DNA from: Ornithodoros turicata
Lineage: Eukaryota > Arthropoda > Arachnida > Ixodida > Argasidae
Direction of reading: 5' to 3'
Assembly: GCF_037126465.1 (NCBI RefSeq)
Contig: NC_088210.1
Span: forward strand, 18,563,511-18,627,510
Length of the DNA: 64,000 nt
Part shown: one piece after another, positions 35,799-46,395 of the stretch
Layout: each line of letters begins with the position of its first letter
Numbering within the stretch: the stretch's first letter is position 1
Notes under the pieces: generated by a model
What the model was told of the DNA's origin: nothing
Seen by the model: the letters and a program-made list of their open reading frames with translations, nothing else
Database searches by the model: none
Translations under genes and position numbers: made by a program

Positions 35799-36677
35799 AT
35801 GAAGTCTATGGTAAGTCTATGAACGGCAAGGCCTGTATGGAGAGTGAGCTAACTGTGTACTCACACGACCGATGTCCTCACGGGAATATTCTCGTGGAAG
35901 AAGAAGCAAAAAATTGCTTACAGAGCAGAAGTTCCGCGACGTGTTATGTTGAACATTAGTCATAATGTGCCACGATATCTCTAGTGGCGTACCGCGAACT
36001 TAGCAGACGACATTGTCTACGTCTTCTTCTGTCGTCTGCTATACGGGGTATTTTGTGGCCAATCCGCAGGATATCACTTATGGTAAGCAGTGCGTGAAAA
36101 GCATAATATTGACCACCCATGTTTATGTGACTATGACATTTTTCACATCTTCCACTGGAGTATTCGGGATAATGCCGCTGGTACGAATACATATGGTAAG
36201 CGATATATGGTATGGTATCGTCAAGTTTGCACGGTCAGTTGAAAGGGTTGTGACATGCAATTTTACGTATGAGGTTAATTGCAGAAGAAAAAAGGTTATT
36301 GTTCCGCGTGTCGTAGTTTGTGAGATACACTGCATACTCACACAAGACGTCATCGCTTTCTGCTGCCACGTGAGCGCATCACATTCTGTACATTGCAGAT
36401 TGCAGTCATCTTCTTTGCCGTTGTGGCCACAGCCATGGCTGGATACTTCGGAGGCTATGGCGGATATGGTGGTTACGGAGGGTATGGTGGCTACGGCGGA
36501 TATGGAGGACATGGAGGATACGGTGGCTACGGCGGATACGGCGGCTATGGTGGTTACGGCTATCCAGTGGGCCGCGCTTTCGCCTACGGATCTCACATCA
36601 AGCACGGTTATGGAGGCTACGGGGGCTACGGTGGCCACGGCGGTTACGGAGGCTACGGTCATGGCTTCTACGGTTAA
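35799..36677 (+). CDS. Gly/Tyr-rich secreted protein gene 7
   Basis: Exons 35799-35810 (MKSM) and 36399-36677, with a phase-0 intron GT 35811 to AG 36397-36398. The product has 96 residues. Signal peptide MKSMIAVIFFAVVATAMA, GGY array with one GGH, the hinge YPVGRAFAYGSHIKHG, a second array and the GFYG end. The intron is only about 590 bp, half that of gene 4, through a deletion of its 3' half: after GCTGCCACGTGAGCGCATC it jumps to the branch/acceptor region. The coding part is nearly identical to gene 5. AATAAA at 36696-36701. Confidence 0.85.
36001..36041 (+). promoter_or_regulatory. conserved intron hairpin in gene 7
   Basis: Fourth copy of the 12-bp stem, retained although much of the rest of this intron was deleted. 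Confidence 0.5.
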
Positions 36678-36695
36678 ATACTGTACAAACTATTA

Positions 36696-36701
36696 AATAA
36701 A
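36696..36701 (+). terminator. poly(A) signal of gene 7
   Basis: AATAAA, 19 bp after the stop. Confidence 0.7.
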
Positions 36702-37113
36702 TTAATTTTCACAACACTGTTTCAGGAGGTCAAGATTAGAGACCGTTAAGGCAAATAAGAACAAGTATATGTTATCATGATGACATGAGGTGCTTCACCG
36801 CTGGAGTTGTAGCAGCTTAGCCCACTACATGAAGATTATTGTGCGGCATAGAACAACAACAACAACAACTACATTTCGAGATGATGAACGAAAGTTTCAT
36901 CGCCAGGGACGATACTCTACCCCATTGCTGGTGGTAATGTGTGGGGAATGAAATAATGAGCCCCTTCACAAGTAAGGATCGAAGTCCTATGGTATCCAAA
37001 ACGGTGTGGCATAGGAATTAAATGTATGGCTCACATTCACATGGCTGGTTATGCATACGCTGTAGGCGTACGCCACGTGTCCCTTTACAACCCGACCAAC
37101 ACAATGGATAGGC

Positions 37114-37377
37114 TATATAAAGGCGCTATGCAAGACGTATGAGGCGCTATGATTGACGACACCTACAGCTCGGTTCAGGCGGAAAGTGCGCTAGCCGTAA
37201 CAGCCCCTTGAGTCCCAAGTGAAGTATTCCAAGGTGCCTATGATGTAAAAAAAAAAGGTCGTAATGTCGAAGCTAAGGTGAAGGTTCAGGAGCCGATGTT
37301 CAAAAACGAAGGACGACCTTATCGTCTACGGGAGTGACCAGAGCAGCAAGAAATACACACTCAAAATCGCCGAGTTA
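37114..37377 (+). pseudogene. companion promoter/exon relic in unit D
   Basis: TATATAA at 37114-37120, then the conserved block; 37342-37377 translates as SSKKYTLKIAEL. The frame can be followed back as KTKDDLIVYGSDQ without a break in this copy, but no start or splice context completes a gene. Confidence 0.35.
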
Positions 37378-37699
37378 ATTTTTGTTTTCTTTGTTTCCCG
37401 CGATTAGTGCGGATGCGATATCAACTGGCGTTCTTTTCTCTTTATTTGTTCCTCTATGAAAATATTTCGTAGCCCACAGAAAGAGCAAGAGCTGCTTTCT
37501 CTAGATGCTGACAAAATGCCGTAAAGAGATGCCGTGAAGTCATCATAATCAAAATAAGTTGTTCAAACGTAGACATGCGCGTTTGATTCAAACTATCTCG
37601 CTCGCATCAGTGCTCTCTCGGATAAAGATGTTGTTGGTGCCGTAAAGAGAGAGACGATGAGATGAACGTGGAACGAGAGGAGTATGTCATAGCATAGGT

Positions 37700-38725
37700 T
37701 GTGGACCGAAGTAACACATTCCCCAAATAACTTCCTGAAATCTCACCTGCGATATGCACGAGTTCGAAATAACATGTGTTAACATTACCCAGTGTCACTA
37801 TAAACGTGCCGAAATGACACGCAGTGGTATAACAAGCGGCGAAATCCTAGCTCGAATGACCGTGCCAAAATAACATACGGCGCAATTTTTACGGTATAGC
37901 AAACAAGGGTTTTGTTTCCAACAAGAGTCATCTGATTTTTCCTTTTTCTTTATGCTCCTACGGGAATGGCCGTGATAGCACATCCTGCAAGTTTCATGGG
38001 CGTTACAGTTCAATGTACGGGTATCATAGCCGTACAGTGTCCTTATGTCCAGTGTCCCCGCCCGCCTCTTTTTAAAATGGAACATTTATGTCCACGGTCA
38101 TCAATAACGTAATAGACTCTCCTGACCGAGACGGGTGCATATTCTACATGAACTGACCCACTCCCCAACGTGTGAAATACGTAAAAGGCTCTCCTGACCT
38201 AACCTTGGTCAGTCTCGACAGGTGCCAAAAGTTCATTTTCCTCCTCAGCCAACTCAGAGAATGAAGCTTTGATTGACCTGTCCTAATTATTTTTATTAGT
38301 GCCCAAGAATGTAATAAATAAAGCAGTTGCAAAAGAAGAGGCAAGTAAAGCGATGAGCACGTATCGGATTAATCCCTGGTGCTAGCAACCGCCAGGCCTT
38401 GGGTATGGCGCGCTCCTGAAGAGGTCCGGGGCACCATCCCCGGCTGACCCCACCCCTTCGCCGGCCCCAGTCACATGTAAGGTAATTGCAGAACGAGGTA
38501 CTTAAAGTGTACTATGAAAGGAAATTCTGGGAAATGTGTTATTTTCCCACGAGGATTTCGGGATTTTATTTCGGTGCCGTGTTATTTCGGCACTGTAACT
38601 TTTAATTCATGTGCAGCTGAGATTTGTTACGCAAAAACGAGGATTTCGGGAACGTGTAATTTCGGGGCAGTCCTTTCGGGAATTTATTTTAGAACCGTGT
38701 TATTTCGGTATCCAGGGGGCTTTTC
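37700..38725. repeat. repetitive insertion with GTTATTTCGG motifs
   Basis: The right part repeats GTGTTATTTCGG(T/C) and the left part carries inverted relatives (CCGAAATGACACG, CCAAAATAACA). It interrupts the junction between unit D and the leftover unit E. Confidence 0.4.
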
Positions 38726-38732
38726 ACGACAA

Positions 38733-38960
38733 ACTGAGGAAGCAAGTAAACTCCCAATTATTATAAGAAAAGTCGCACTGAATTATTAACAAAAAAAAAG
38801 ACACCTGTTTCTATCTTGAAATTCGTGGACCAAAGTTGGTGTCGACTGTTTTCCAGCAGACGTTTGTTCTATTCGTCATTTAGGCCTACTAACTGCCACA
38901 TACTAGAGGAATGGACAATATAGTACTGCATGCTTGCTGACATATATACGGCATTGCACT
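38733..38960 (+). repeat. leftover start of a fifth unit (E)
   Basis: Matches the B/C junction (about 27915-28060) and the start of unit D (about 33040-33085), for example AAGTAAACTC, CTACTAACTGCCACATACT. No gene follows. Confidence 0.5.
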
Positions 38961-39019
38961 TGAATGGCATATAGACATCAACAAAAGTTACGTAAGACGT
39001 CAGCGGGTAAAAGCACGTG

Positions 39020-39250
39020 CTCGTTTGTAGTAGCCAAGGTCGTGTTGAAAACTGGGAGGTAGTGAGTTCGAATCCTATCATCGGCTGTGGTTTTCCCTGG
39101 GTTTTCCGTCCAGACGAATGTCGGCACAGCTCGCCCTGAAGTCGGCCCAGGACGCATACAAACCCCATTTCCCCACTCCTTCCTGCTGTTATCTCTCCAT
39201 CTGTCCTTTCTTTACGTCGCTCATAGCCGCAGTTGCTTCGCGGCCGCTAA
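39020..39250 (+). repeat. SINE, plus orientation
   Basis: tRNA-like head with B box GAGTTCGAATCC (39064-39075), then GGTTTTCCCTGGGTTTTCC and the family body, ending GTTGCTTCGCGGCCGCTAA. The head subtype matches the copy at 828-1085. Confidence 0.72.
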
Positions 39251-41694
39251 AACGGAATTTTAAAAAAGCAACGTAACGGCTACAATATACATCTACTCTA
39301 ACGCCGCAACAAAAGCTGGAAAACTATCGACATTGACACCACATCTCGAGGGTAAAAGTACCAAAGAGAGCATGAAGCAAGAACTTGTAAGACAGATACA
39401 AAAACAAGATAGGGAACTTGTCACAGAGAAAGAAAAATATACATAAAAATAAAAAGGAAACACAAAATAAAAAAAGGGTAACTATATAAGCGTTAGCTAT
39501 AGCAGCTACACGTCTTGAGTACAGACTGAACCTAAACCTCCTATAAAACGTATCCGCACACTAATGGGGGAGGCATATATCGCAAAAAAAAAAAAAGGAA
39601 TGCACCCCATCCTCACTAGCAGTATGGACACAGAGGCACCCCAGCAGCAGGCCAGCACTCGTGAATTTACAACAAGCCAGACTATACAGAAACGAACTTC
39701 GCCAGGCGGGATGTCCCCAAGGCTGTTTAGTTTCAATGCTTCCGTTAGATAATCATCGACGTGAAGTCTCGCCACACTCTATACGCATCAAACCCGATCC
39801 ACGCACAGCTCCCACAATTTCCCAGCAGTACCAATTAAGCGCTTGCTCATGTACTGAACGTTGCATGAGACACGTGGAATTAACGGCCGTCCCCCAAAGC
39901 GACAGCTGTGAAGCAACGGGTTAAGTCAGGGCGTGGTGCCTCCGGGTGGTGACTGCCGTTGTTGCTATCCGAGATCACCCCTCGGCCTTGGAGCTCTGAA
40001 ACGTTGCAACCCAAGTAGCATGGTGTACTGAAAGTGCGAGTGCGTAGATTAATTGATTGATTGATTGATGATTAATAAAGGGATCGATGGCAACGATTAT
40101 TTTAAAGGCATAGGTTGATTGATTGATTCATTGATTTGATGTTTAATGGTGCAACAACAACAGAGGTCATACTGCGTGCGCGAGTGCACATGGCTGAACA
40201 GGTAAAGGTTGTTTACTCCGTGGGCAAATATTCGGAATGACTCAACACATTGCGCTGCTTGAGAAGTATCGGGTGGTGAACTATGAAGAATTAGTGGTGA
40301 GGGAATTATCAAGTGGTGTCATGCTCTTGCTACCGCGCTCCGATTTGTTCCCTCTATAATGCTGGAAATGTGGTGTAGAATGTGAATGCCGATATCTATT
40401 AAAAGCAAATGCAGTATACTGGTATTTACATGAACGACATCCACACGGAATGTTCTGGTGGAAGGAAGAGCGAAGAACTGCTCACGGAGTGGAAGTTCCG
40501 GCACGTCTTGTGTTTAGGATTCGCTCGGCGCCGGAATATCGGCAGTTCAGAATTTGACAAGATTAAAATTGAACAATGCATTGTATCTAATTTGGAGAAG
40601 TACAATTACACCAGAACTACGATGAGTTCCTTCTGTGCGACGGTGACTCTCACTGATCTGCTTTCTTACTCGTGTAACAGTATTTGGAAGCACAGTCCAT
40701 TTCAAAAGTAACTCATGCGGACATTGCGGGGTACAGTAACAAAATATCTCGGCTGACACTATACTATTACCACCCATATAATGCATATATGCTTCCCCTA
40801 TAACGACGCCGAATCATTATAACCGCACTACACTGTAACTAACACAATGTACGGACTGGTTAAATACATGCAATATTAAAATGAGCTATGTATACAAATG
40901 TTTATAACGTACGCGGTGATGTGCCATGAGCATAGGATCATCATGCTCGTATTGTGCACTATACTAACGATAAATGCTAACCACACACACACACGCAGAT
41001 ACACATACATACATACAGACAGACAGACACAGCCACAGCCATTATAAACTACTATGTATTACAAAAATTACAAAAAGGAGCAATGCCTCTTACTTTTTCG
41101 ACATACTGATTTTTATTTTCAAGTGTTTTGGAGTAGCCGGCTCCTGTGTTTTGTAGGAGCCTCATCTCCATATTTTCTCTTTCCTAACTCCAACTCCAAC
41201 AAAACGCATGCCGCTGCTAATTACTGATACACAGTTTGTCCTTGACCATCGACACACGTTGTTGGTTTAAAAGTAAACAATGGTGAACTATAGTACACAA
41301 CGCCGCGACTAACGGCGCTCCCTAATCGGTTGGGCTTGCCGTTCGAAGGCCGCTACAACCCCTATCGTGCCCATAGGAAACCACAATTGTGCCTATACAT
41401 GTATCGATATGCCTATCCGGAGCCCGTGAAACTGTCACGCATTCCAAAGGCGGCAAGGGTAGCCCGCCATTGTTGCCAGCCTTTTAGGTGCGATTGTCCC
41501 TTTCTTTATCTTGCCATCTCTACTCGTCATGCTCGCGATTATGTGCGTGCCGTTCCGGCTTTCACGCAAGACGAGAAAAAAAGAAAAAAAATCGGTAGGT
41601 GGGGCCTTTTTGATGACGTTGCGGCAACGACGTTCATTGTTTTCCTATTCCGGAGTCTCTCACTTTTACTGACCTCTTTTTAAGGGCGTTCCGG
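39251..41694. other. intergenic, no gene seen
   Basis: Holds (TGAT)n near 40051-40069, a (CA)n/(CATA)n/(CAGA)n microsatellite at about 40983-41030, and at about 40426-40540 another copy of a repeat that also lies in intron 1 of genes 4-7 (GGAATGTTCTGGTGGAAG, TGCTCACGGAGTGGAAGTTC). No coding exon recognised. Confidence 0.45.
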
Positions 41695-41700
41695 TATAAA
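41695..41700 (+). promoter_or_regulatory. TATA box of gene 8
   Basis: TATAAA, 48 bp before the ATG of gene 8. The promoter is unrelated in sequence to that of genes 4-7 beyond the TATA. Confidence 0.6.
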
Positions 41701-41747
41701 ACCATCGGTGCTTGCGTACGTTCCACCAGATCGAGACTCCAGCCAAC

Positions 41748-41905
41748 ATGTCGTCAATGGTAAGTGTTCGCGTTCCTGCCAGAGACGTACTGACCCTCCT
41801 AGTTAACGCCACAAGTCCCACATGAGCATTCGTGGACACCGCAATCTCGAGTTTCTGCCACTTCCGGCGATTGCGCGTTCAATACTCCTCGTAACGTTAT
41901 CAAAG

Positions 41906-41945
<40 letters not shown>

Positions 41946-42892
41946 GATAAACCTTATCATATATAAGGTTTATGATAATATCATTGGCCTAGTGAACTGC
42001 CACTGTAGCCCCTGGTTAAAAGAACAAGGTCCTGCATCAGGTATCTCCCACGGGGTCCTTGATAAGACTTGAATAAGGAGTATTTCAAACTGCCACTAAA
42101 GAACAAATTCAAGAATAGGCTAAAAGACACTGGAACTTAAACTTTACTATGGGGGCGCTTACAATAAATTCAACCCATTACGGAAGTGAACGGAAATGTA
42201 GCATTTCGAATACGGGCCTTAGCGAACCATAACAGCGGTACACCTCAACGGAAAGACGTTATACCATCCCACGAGACATAGAAAGTCAGCAATCTTGGTC
42301 AGCTTCCAAGCTTCATACTGATGATGATGATTGCAGTATTTATGTCTCGCACGTAACTAAGGCTACTAAACCGTTTTGCCACCGGACCTACTGCTTCTGT
42401 ACCATGCTGCTCAACACGGGGTTGAAATAATGACATCATGCGTTGAGGTCGCAATGGATACCATGCCACGAACGATCTTTGTAAAGGTAGGCAATGTCTT
42501 TCTTGCTGTCTTCTTATTGCCAGATCGCACTCTTCTTCTTCGCCCTCGTTGCCATGGTGGCTGCTGGTGGTTACGGCGGCTATGGTGGTGGCCTTGGATA
42601 TGGCGGCTATGGTCACGGTGGCTACGGAGGGTACGGCTACGGCCTCGGTTACGGCGGTTACGGCCACGGTTACGGCGGTTACGGCCACGGAGGTTACGGC
42701 GGCTACGGACACGGCGGCTACGGATACCCAGTAGGCCGCGCATTCTCCTATGGCACCCACGTGAAGCACCCAACAGTCGTCGGTTACGGATACGGTCACG
42801 GTGGCTACGGTGGTCATGGTTACGGAGGCTACGGTCACGGAGTCGTACTTGCCGGCCACGGAGGTTACGGCGGTCATGGATACCACGGCTAG
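41748..42892 (+). CDS. Gly/Tyr/His-rich secreted protein gene 8
   Basis: Exons 41748-41759 (MSSM) and 42524-42892, with a phase-0 intron GT 41760 to AG 42522-42523. The product has 126 residues, the longest of the family. Signal peptide MSSMIALFFFALVAMVAA, then GGYG and GHGGYG repeats rich in His, the hinge YPVGRAFSYGTHVKHP, TVVGYGYGHGG, a VVLAGHGGYGG insert and the end GYHG. A GTGAGT donor three bases after the stop (GT 42896), an acceptor at 44411-44412 and AATAAA at 44565-44570 suggest a 1.5-kb 3'-UTR intron. An older paralogue of genes 4-7; the His content allows metal binding (inference). Confidence 0.82.
41909..41979. repeat. (AT)n microsatellite with adjoining palindrome in gene 8 intron
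   Basis: An AT dinucleotide run (about 41909-41942) leads directly into a 39-nt palindrome, ATGATAAACCTTAT with its inverted copy ATAAGGTTTATGAT. Confidence 0.75.
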
Positions 42893-42895
42893 AGG

Positions 42896-44412
42896 GTGAG
42901 TGGTCAGGTTTGAGCCGCGGGCATTGACGTTTATACAACACTTCGAGATACGTTAACGCAGACAGGTCAACCTCTCCCACGAATCTAAAGTCGTGTGTGA
43001 TTGGCGTAGGAGGGCGCATCACGCCTCCGAACGGCAACGTAGTGCGCCCGCATGTTTCAAACTGTTGGTGCAGTGACCATGTTCCGAAACATCATGTGCT
43101 TGGAGCACATTTGCATGGGCTTAAAGCAAGCACGTATATAATATTCGCATTAACAAACCACGTGAACCGGTGTTCGCGTCTGATTGGCTGCCGCCATCTT
43201 CTCGTATGTCCCGCTCTCAATGTGCGGACTACGTTTTCCGCTGGCGGAGATATTCCTCTGTGACTGTAGCTCTTATGTTGTCTTGGAGTACAAGTCCCGC
43301 TGTAACCAAATATAAGGTAGTCCAAAAAGCGGAACATGCCTATTACGTACGCTGTTATGAGGAAAACTTGATTGATTGATTGATTCGTAAAAGAAAAAAA
43401 TAGAGATGAGGAAGGAAAACTTGCTTGACATTCAAAAGACTGGTTGCCACCGCAGGTTACAGGGAATGGTTGTGGCACGTCGATATAGCACAACTTCAAA
43501 GTCGTCGATATCCTTTCGCGATATAGAGTTACAAGTCAGTTTTTTTTTTTACGTCAACTGCCCTTCGTGGTAGCTGTTTGCAAACATCGCTTAAAGACCT
43601 ATATGCTTGAAGGCTTGGACACATTACGTGAAACAAGTAGTCAATCGCGGATATAGGTCTAAGTACATAAACATGCGTATTGTCCATGAGTATTGCGACA
43701 CTTGCTGCTTTAGTTCGACAGTGCACAATCAGACATTTTGGTCGTTTTTGCCCTCTCCGAAGACTAGAAAATCCGTGAGCTAAGTTGCATGCCGCGATAT
43801 ACCGGTAGCATTCTTACATTTCTGGTTCCATGAGCGATCAACGAAAAATCCATGGATGACCGTCCTTGACCAGCTATAGAGGGATTTCACTTTTTGACAT
43901 CGGATTGAAATTGAACTGATGTTGGAGCCATACGTCGACGGATAACTTTCCAAATAAAGGCTCTATTTTTCCAACCACAAACGCGTTTTGGAGTAGCCAG
44001 TCCTGACTGGGTCGACTAACACCTGCATATTTTTCTTTCATTTCCAATTCAAATTCAAATTCCAAATAGGAGCAAGCAAGATATGTAGATCTAGCAACAA
44101 CAACAACAACAGATATATTCTGACGATGAAGTGGGGTAGGTCTAGCAAGTAGAGCAAGCATCGTATAGATCTCTGTGGGAGGAAGGCCGTGTCTTTTCCC
44201 CACAGGGAATTCCTGGACCTAGGCACCCCCTGCAGCTTGTCTTAACTCTTGAGCCTGTCCGTTCCCTTTGTAAGGAAAATTGGGCAAGAAGTATTTTATT
44301 TCTAGTTTACATCACACCGAAACATATTTATATACCTGTTGTATGGCATGTTCCACGTGTTACTTTGAGCACGCACGCAGTATTATTCATATACTTTTGT
44401 ATATTATTTCAG
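42896..44412 (+). other. proposed 3'-UTR intron of gene 8
   Basis: Bounded by AGG|GTGAGT and a pyrimidine-rich acceptor TATTATTTCAG. The interior shows no coding exon; it includes a (GATT)n patch near 43370-43385 and a CAA repeat near 44095-44110. This rests on splice-site consensus and on the parallel with genes 1 and 2. Confidence 0.4.
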
Positions 44413-44564
44413 ATGGAAGTAAATACTGCGTGTCAATGTTGAAGAAGCTCTCACCTCATCAACAGATCAGCCGTTAACAAGACAGGCGCGTTGTCGCGCG
44501 CCTCTGTTGCCAAAGGAACGGCTGCTGGGGTCGATCGAGGTATTTATTTCTACAAGGAACATCT

Positions 44565-44570
44565 AATAAA
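44565..44570 (+). terminator. likely poly(A) signal of gene 8
   Basis: AATAAA about 150 bp after the proposed last acceptor. Confidence 0.45.
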
Positions 44571-45530
44571 GCAAAAGTGTTATTTCTGAAACTGTGGTAT
44601 CGTATTTGTACACGACAAAGAAAGGACCCGTACGACGTTTCGTACGCGGTCACGACAGTGCGATGACGTAGAAAGCAGGCAAGCGGTAAAGGGTCAGTGA
44701 AGGCCCTCTAAACGTTTTGCTTTAGTCTGCTCCGGATTGCACAAGCAACATACTCTCTTGCGCTGAACTCTATAGCGCGCGCGAGAGAGAGAGGTCTTTG
44801 GTCTGCACATCCAGGAGAAACCCCCTCCCTCCTTCAGAAAGCCCGTAAGAAAATGAGTGGTGCTGACGTCACTCCGTGGCCTCTAGAGTCTGGCGCAAGT
44901 ACCGCACCGCCGTGTCCGCAGCGGACAAATTTTCGTTGGCGCTACGTCACACTGATCTTATTACGTCACGCAAGGAGATCGGGCCGAGCGCTGCCTTCCA
45001 AGTTGCAATGGTTGCACACATATCATACCCGTATGTTTCAATCGTGTTTCAATAATGAGTACATTAAATGACCCGCACGAAAACTTGTACCGAAGGCTGA
45101 AATAATTCGTCATGGCCACCAGAAACTCCCAAAGGACGCAATTCTTCGACGAGCTTAGAATATACCTGCACGCCTGTTTACCGATTCTGCATAAACCACT
45201 CCTGGTGTACATAGGTGCGATACTACTCTGTGCCTTCGTTACACACAGTGAACTATAGCAGCAACACTGCTCTGCAAAAAGAAAATACCTTGCCAATTGC
45301 TTGAGGTGCTAGACTGTCCTTTCCTAACACGCTTAATTAATTTCGGATCACCACGGCCTTGTCCAACAAAACAGCACTTGCATCCACCAGCAAAAGTCCT
45401 AAGAAAAAACAGTTTCTATCTACGACACAGTTCAGCCAACAATTTCTTACACAGCTTAAACAATTTCGCTAAAGGCTCTCGTCTGCATAGTTTTGGCGCA
45501 GTCATTAGTTTACAATCGCAATGGTAACGT
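44571..45530. other. intergenic, no intact gene seen
   Basis: No promoter or exon of the cluster type. The minus strand of the right part may hold further decayed pol sequence of the gypsy relic next to it. Confidence 0.4.
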
Positions 45531-45908
45531 GTTACGATTAGGCCCGATATCAAATTTGAGACGAAAGTCACGACCTTGCATCTGTAGCCATCAGCTTGAT
45601 GGCTTGCCATCAAGCCAGACAGCTTGTAGCCATCCAGACGAATTTGACCCCAGAAAAGAATCAACGGTAAGCTCACCAAAAAGCGCTTCGTCAAAGCTTC
45701 TGTCTCCTCGTCCTGTGCACCCATAGTCCAGTGCTGCGACCTGTCGGACGCTTGAACTTGCTACCCTCTGCAAGCACATTCTAAGAAAATGTCCACGTGT
45801 TCCACATGAAAGGCATGGCCTCAAACCACACCGCGCGAATTGTGTCTGTCCTACAGTGAATTGCTGATACGCCTTTGGGGAAAGGGGCGATGCTGCGAAG
45901 GGTGACAA
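45530..45908 (-). pseudogene. decayed LTR-retrotransposon gag-pol fragment
   Basis: On the minus strand one frame contains a CX2CX4HX4C zinc knuckle (CLSCGTRGHFLRMC, about 45774-45815), typical of a nucleocapsid. About 60 residues later comes FLGSNSSGWLQAVWLDGK, and in a second frame RDFRLKFDIGPNRNTLPL, which aligns by pattern with the protease active site F-x-(L/I)-D-T-G-A; here DTG has become DIG. A stop (after GKPSS) and a frameshift separate the two parts. The order knuckle-protease fits Ty3/gypsy. No reverse transcriptase was identified downstream. Confidence 0.6.
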
Positions 45909-46275
45909 GATTGCCGACGACCGTTATCAGAAAGCTGACTCGCAATGCGATAACCATGATGTGCGGGAACTGGCTGCTATGACCGATTTCCTTCAGCAAC
46001 GCAATGCCCTAGTATGTGTCGAAGCCTCTGCTGGCCTTATCGTGCTCGTTCTGACATAACTGCTAATGGACCTGCTACTGTCTCTCTCCATTGCCTCAGT
46101 GTCTCGTAAATGCTGTCTGCCTTGTCAAACTGCATAATATTCCAGCGTGTGATCACCCTCCCGAAACACGCGTCCACGAAGTGTCCCGAACGCACAGGAC
46201 AATCCTATCTCTTATCAGATGATCTGTCCTGTCCTCAAGGTCGCATGAAGTTGAAGTTCTGCGATATATTCGACA
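45909..46275. other. probable gag remnant, not resolved
   Basis: Upstream (minus strand) of the knuckle, frames shift repeatedly and no domain can be named. Confidence 0.3.
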
Positions 46276-46395
46276 ATGGTGGTGGTGGTGGTGGTGGTGA
46301 AAGCTAGGGCTTGCCGTTGTCGGCCTCACGTATGTGGGCAACGTCACGACTGACGCCCTGGGGGAATGTGCGTCCTGGGCCGACTTCGACAATGG
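46276..46395 (-). repeat. SINE fragment with (ACC)n tail
   Basis: (GGT)n at 46276-46299, then GCCGTTGTCGGCCTCACG and GTGCGTCCTGGGCCGACTTC. Truncated before the B box. Confidence 0.62.

Larger units (their letters stand above)
32920..37560 (+). repeat. segmental duplication unit D (gene 7)
   Basis: Carries the unit start block, a hAT-like insertion (33209-34244), the shared upstream region, gene 7 and the companion relic. Its 3' part matches unit B up to the GATGCTGACA-AATGC block near 37505. Confidence 0.65.

Noticed and set aside
36123..36662. Minus-strand Ala/Thr/Val-rich open frame of 179 residues opposite gene 7
   Set aside because: It is the complementary reading of the GGY repeat. The same kind of frame appears opposite exon 2 of genes 1, 2, 3, 4, 5, 6 and 8, and it crosses the splice acceptor.
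42411..43037. Minus-strand Arg/His-rich frame of 208 residues opposite gene 8
   Set aside because: A repeat shadow: its composition is dictated by the reverse complement of Gly-His-Gly-Tyr codons, and it has no domain or promoter.
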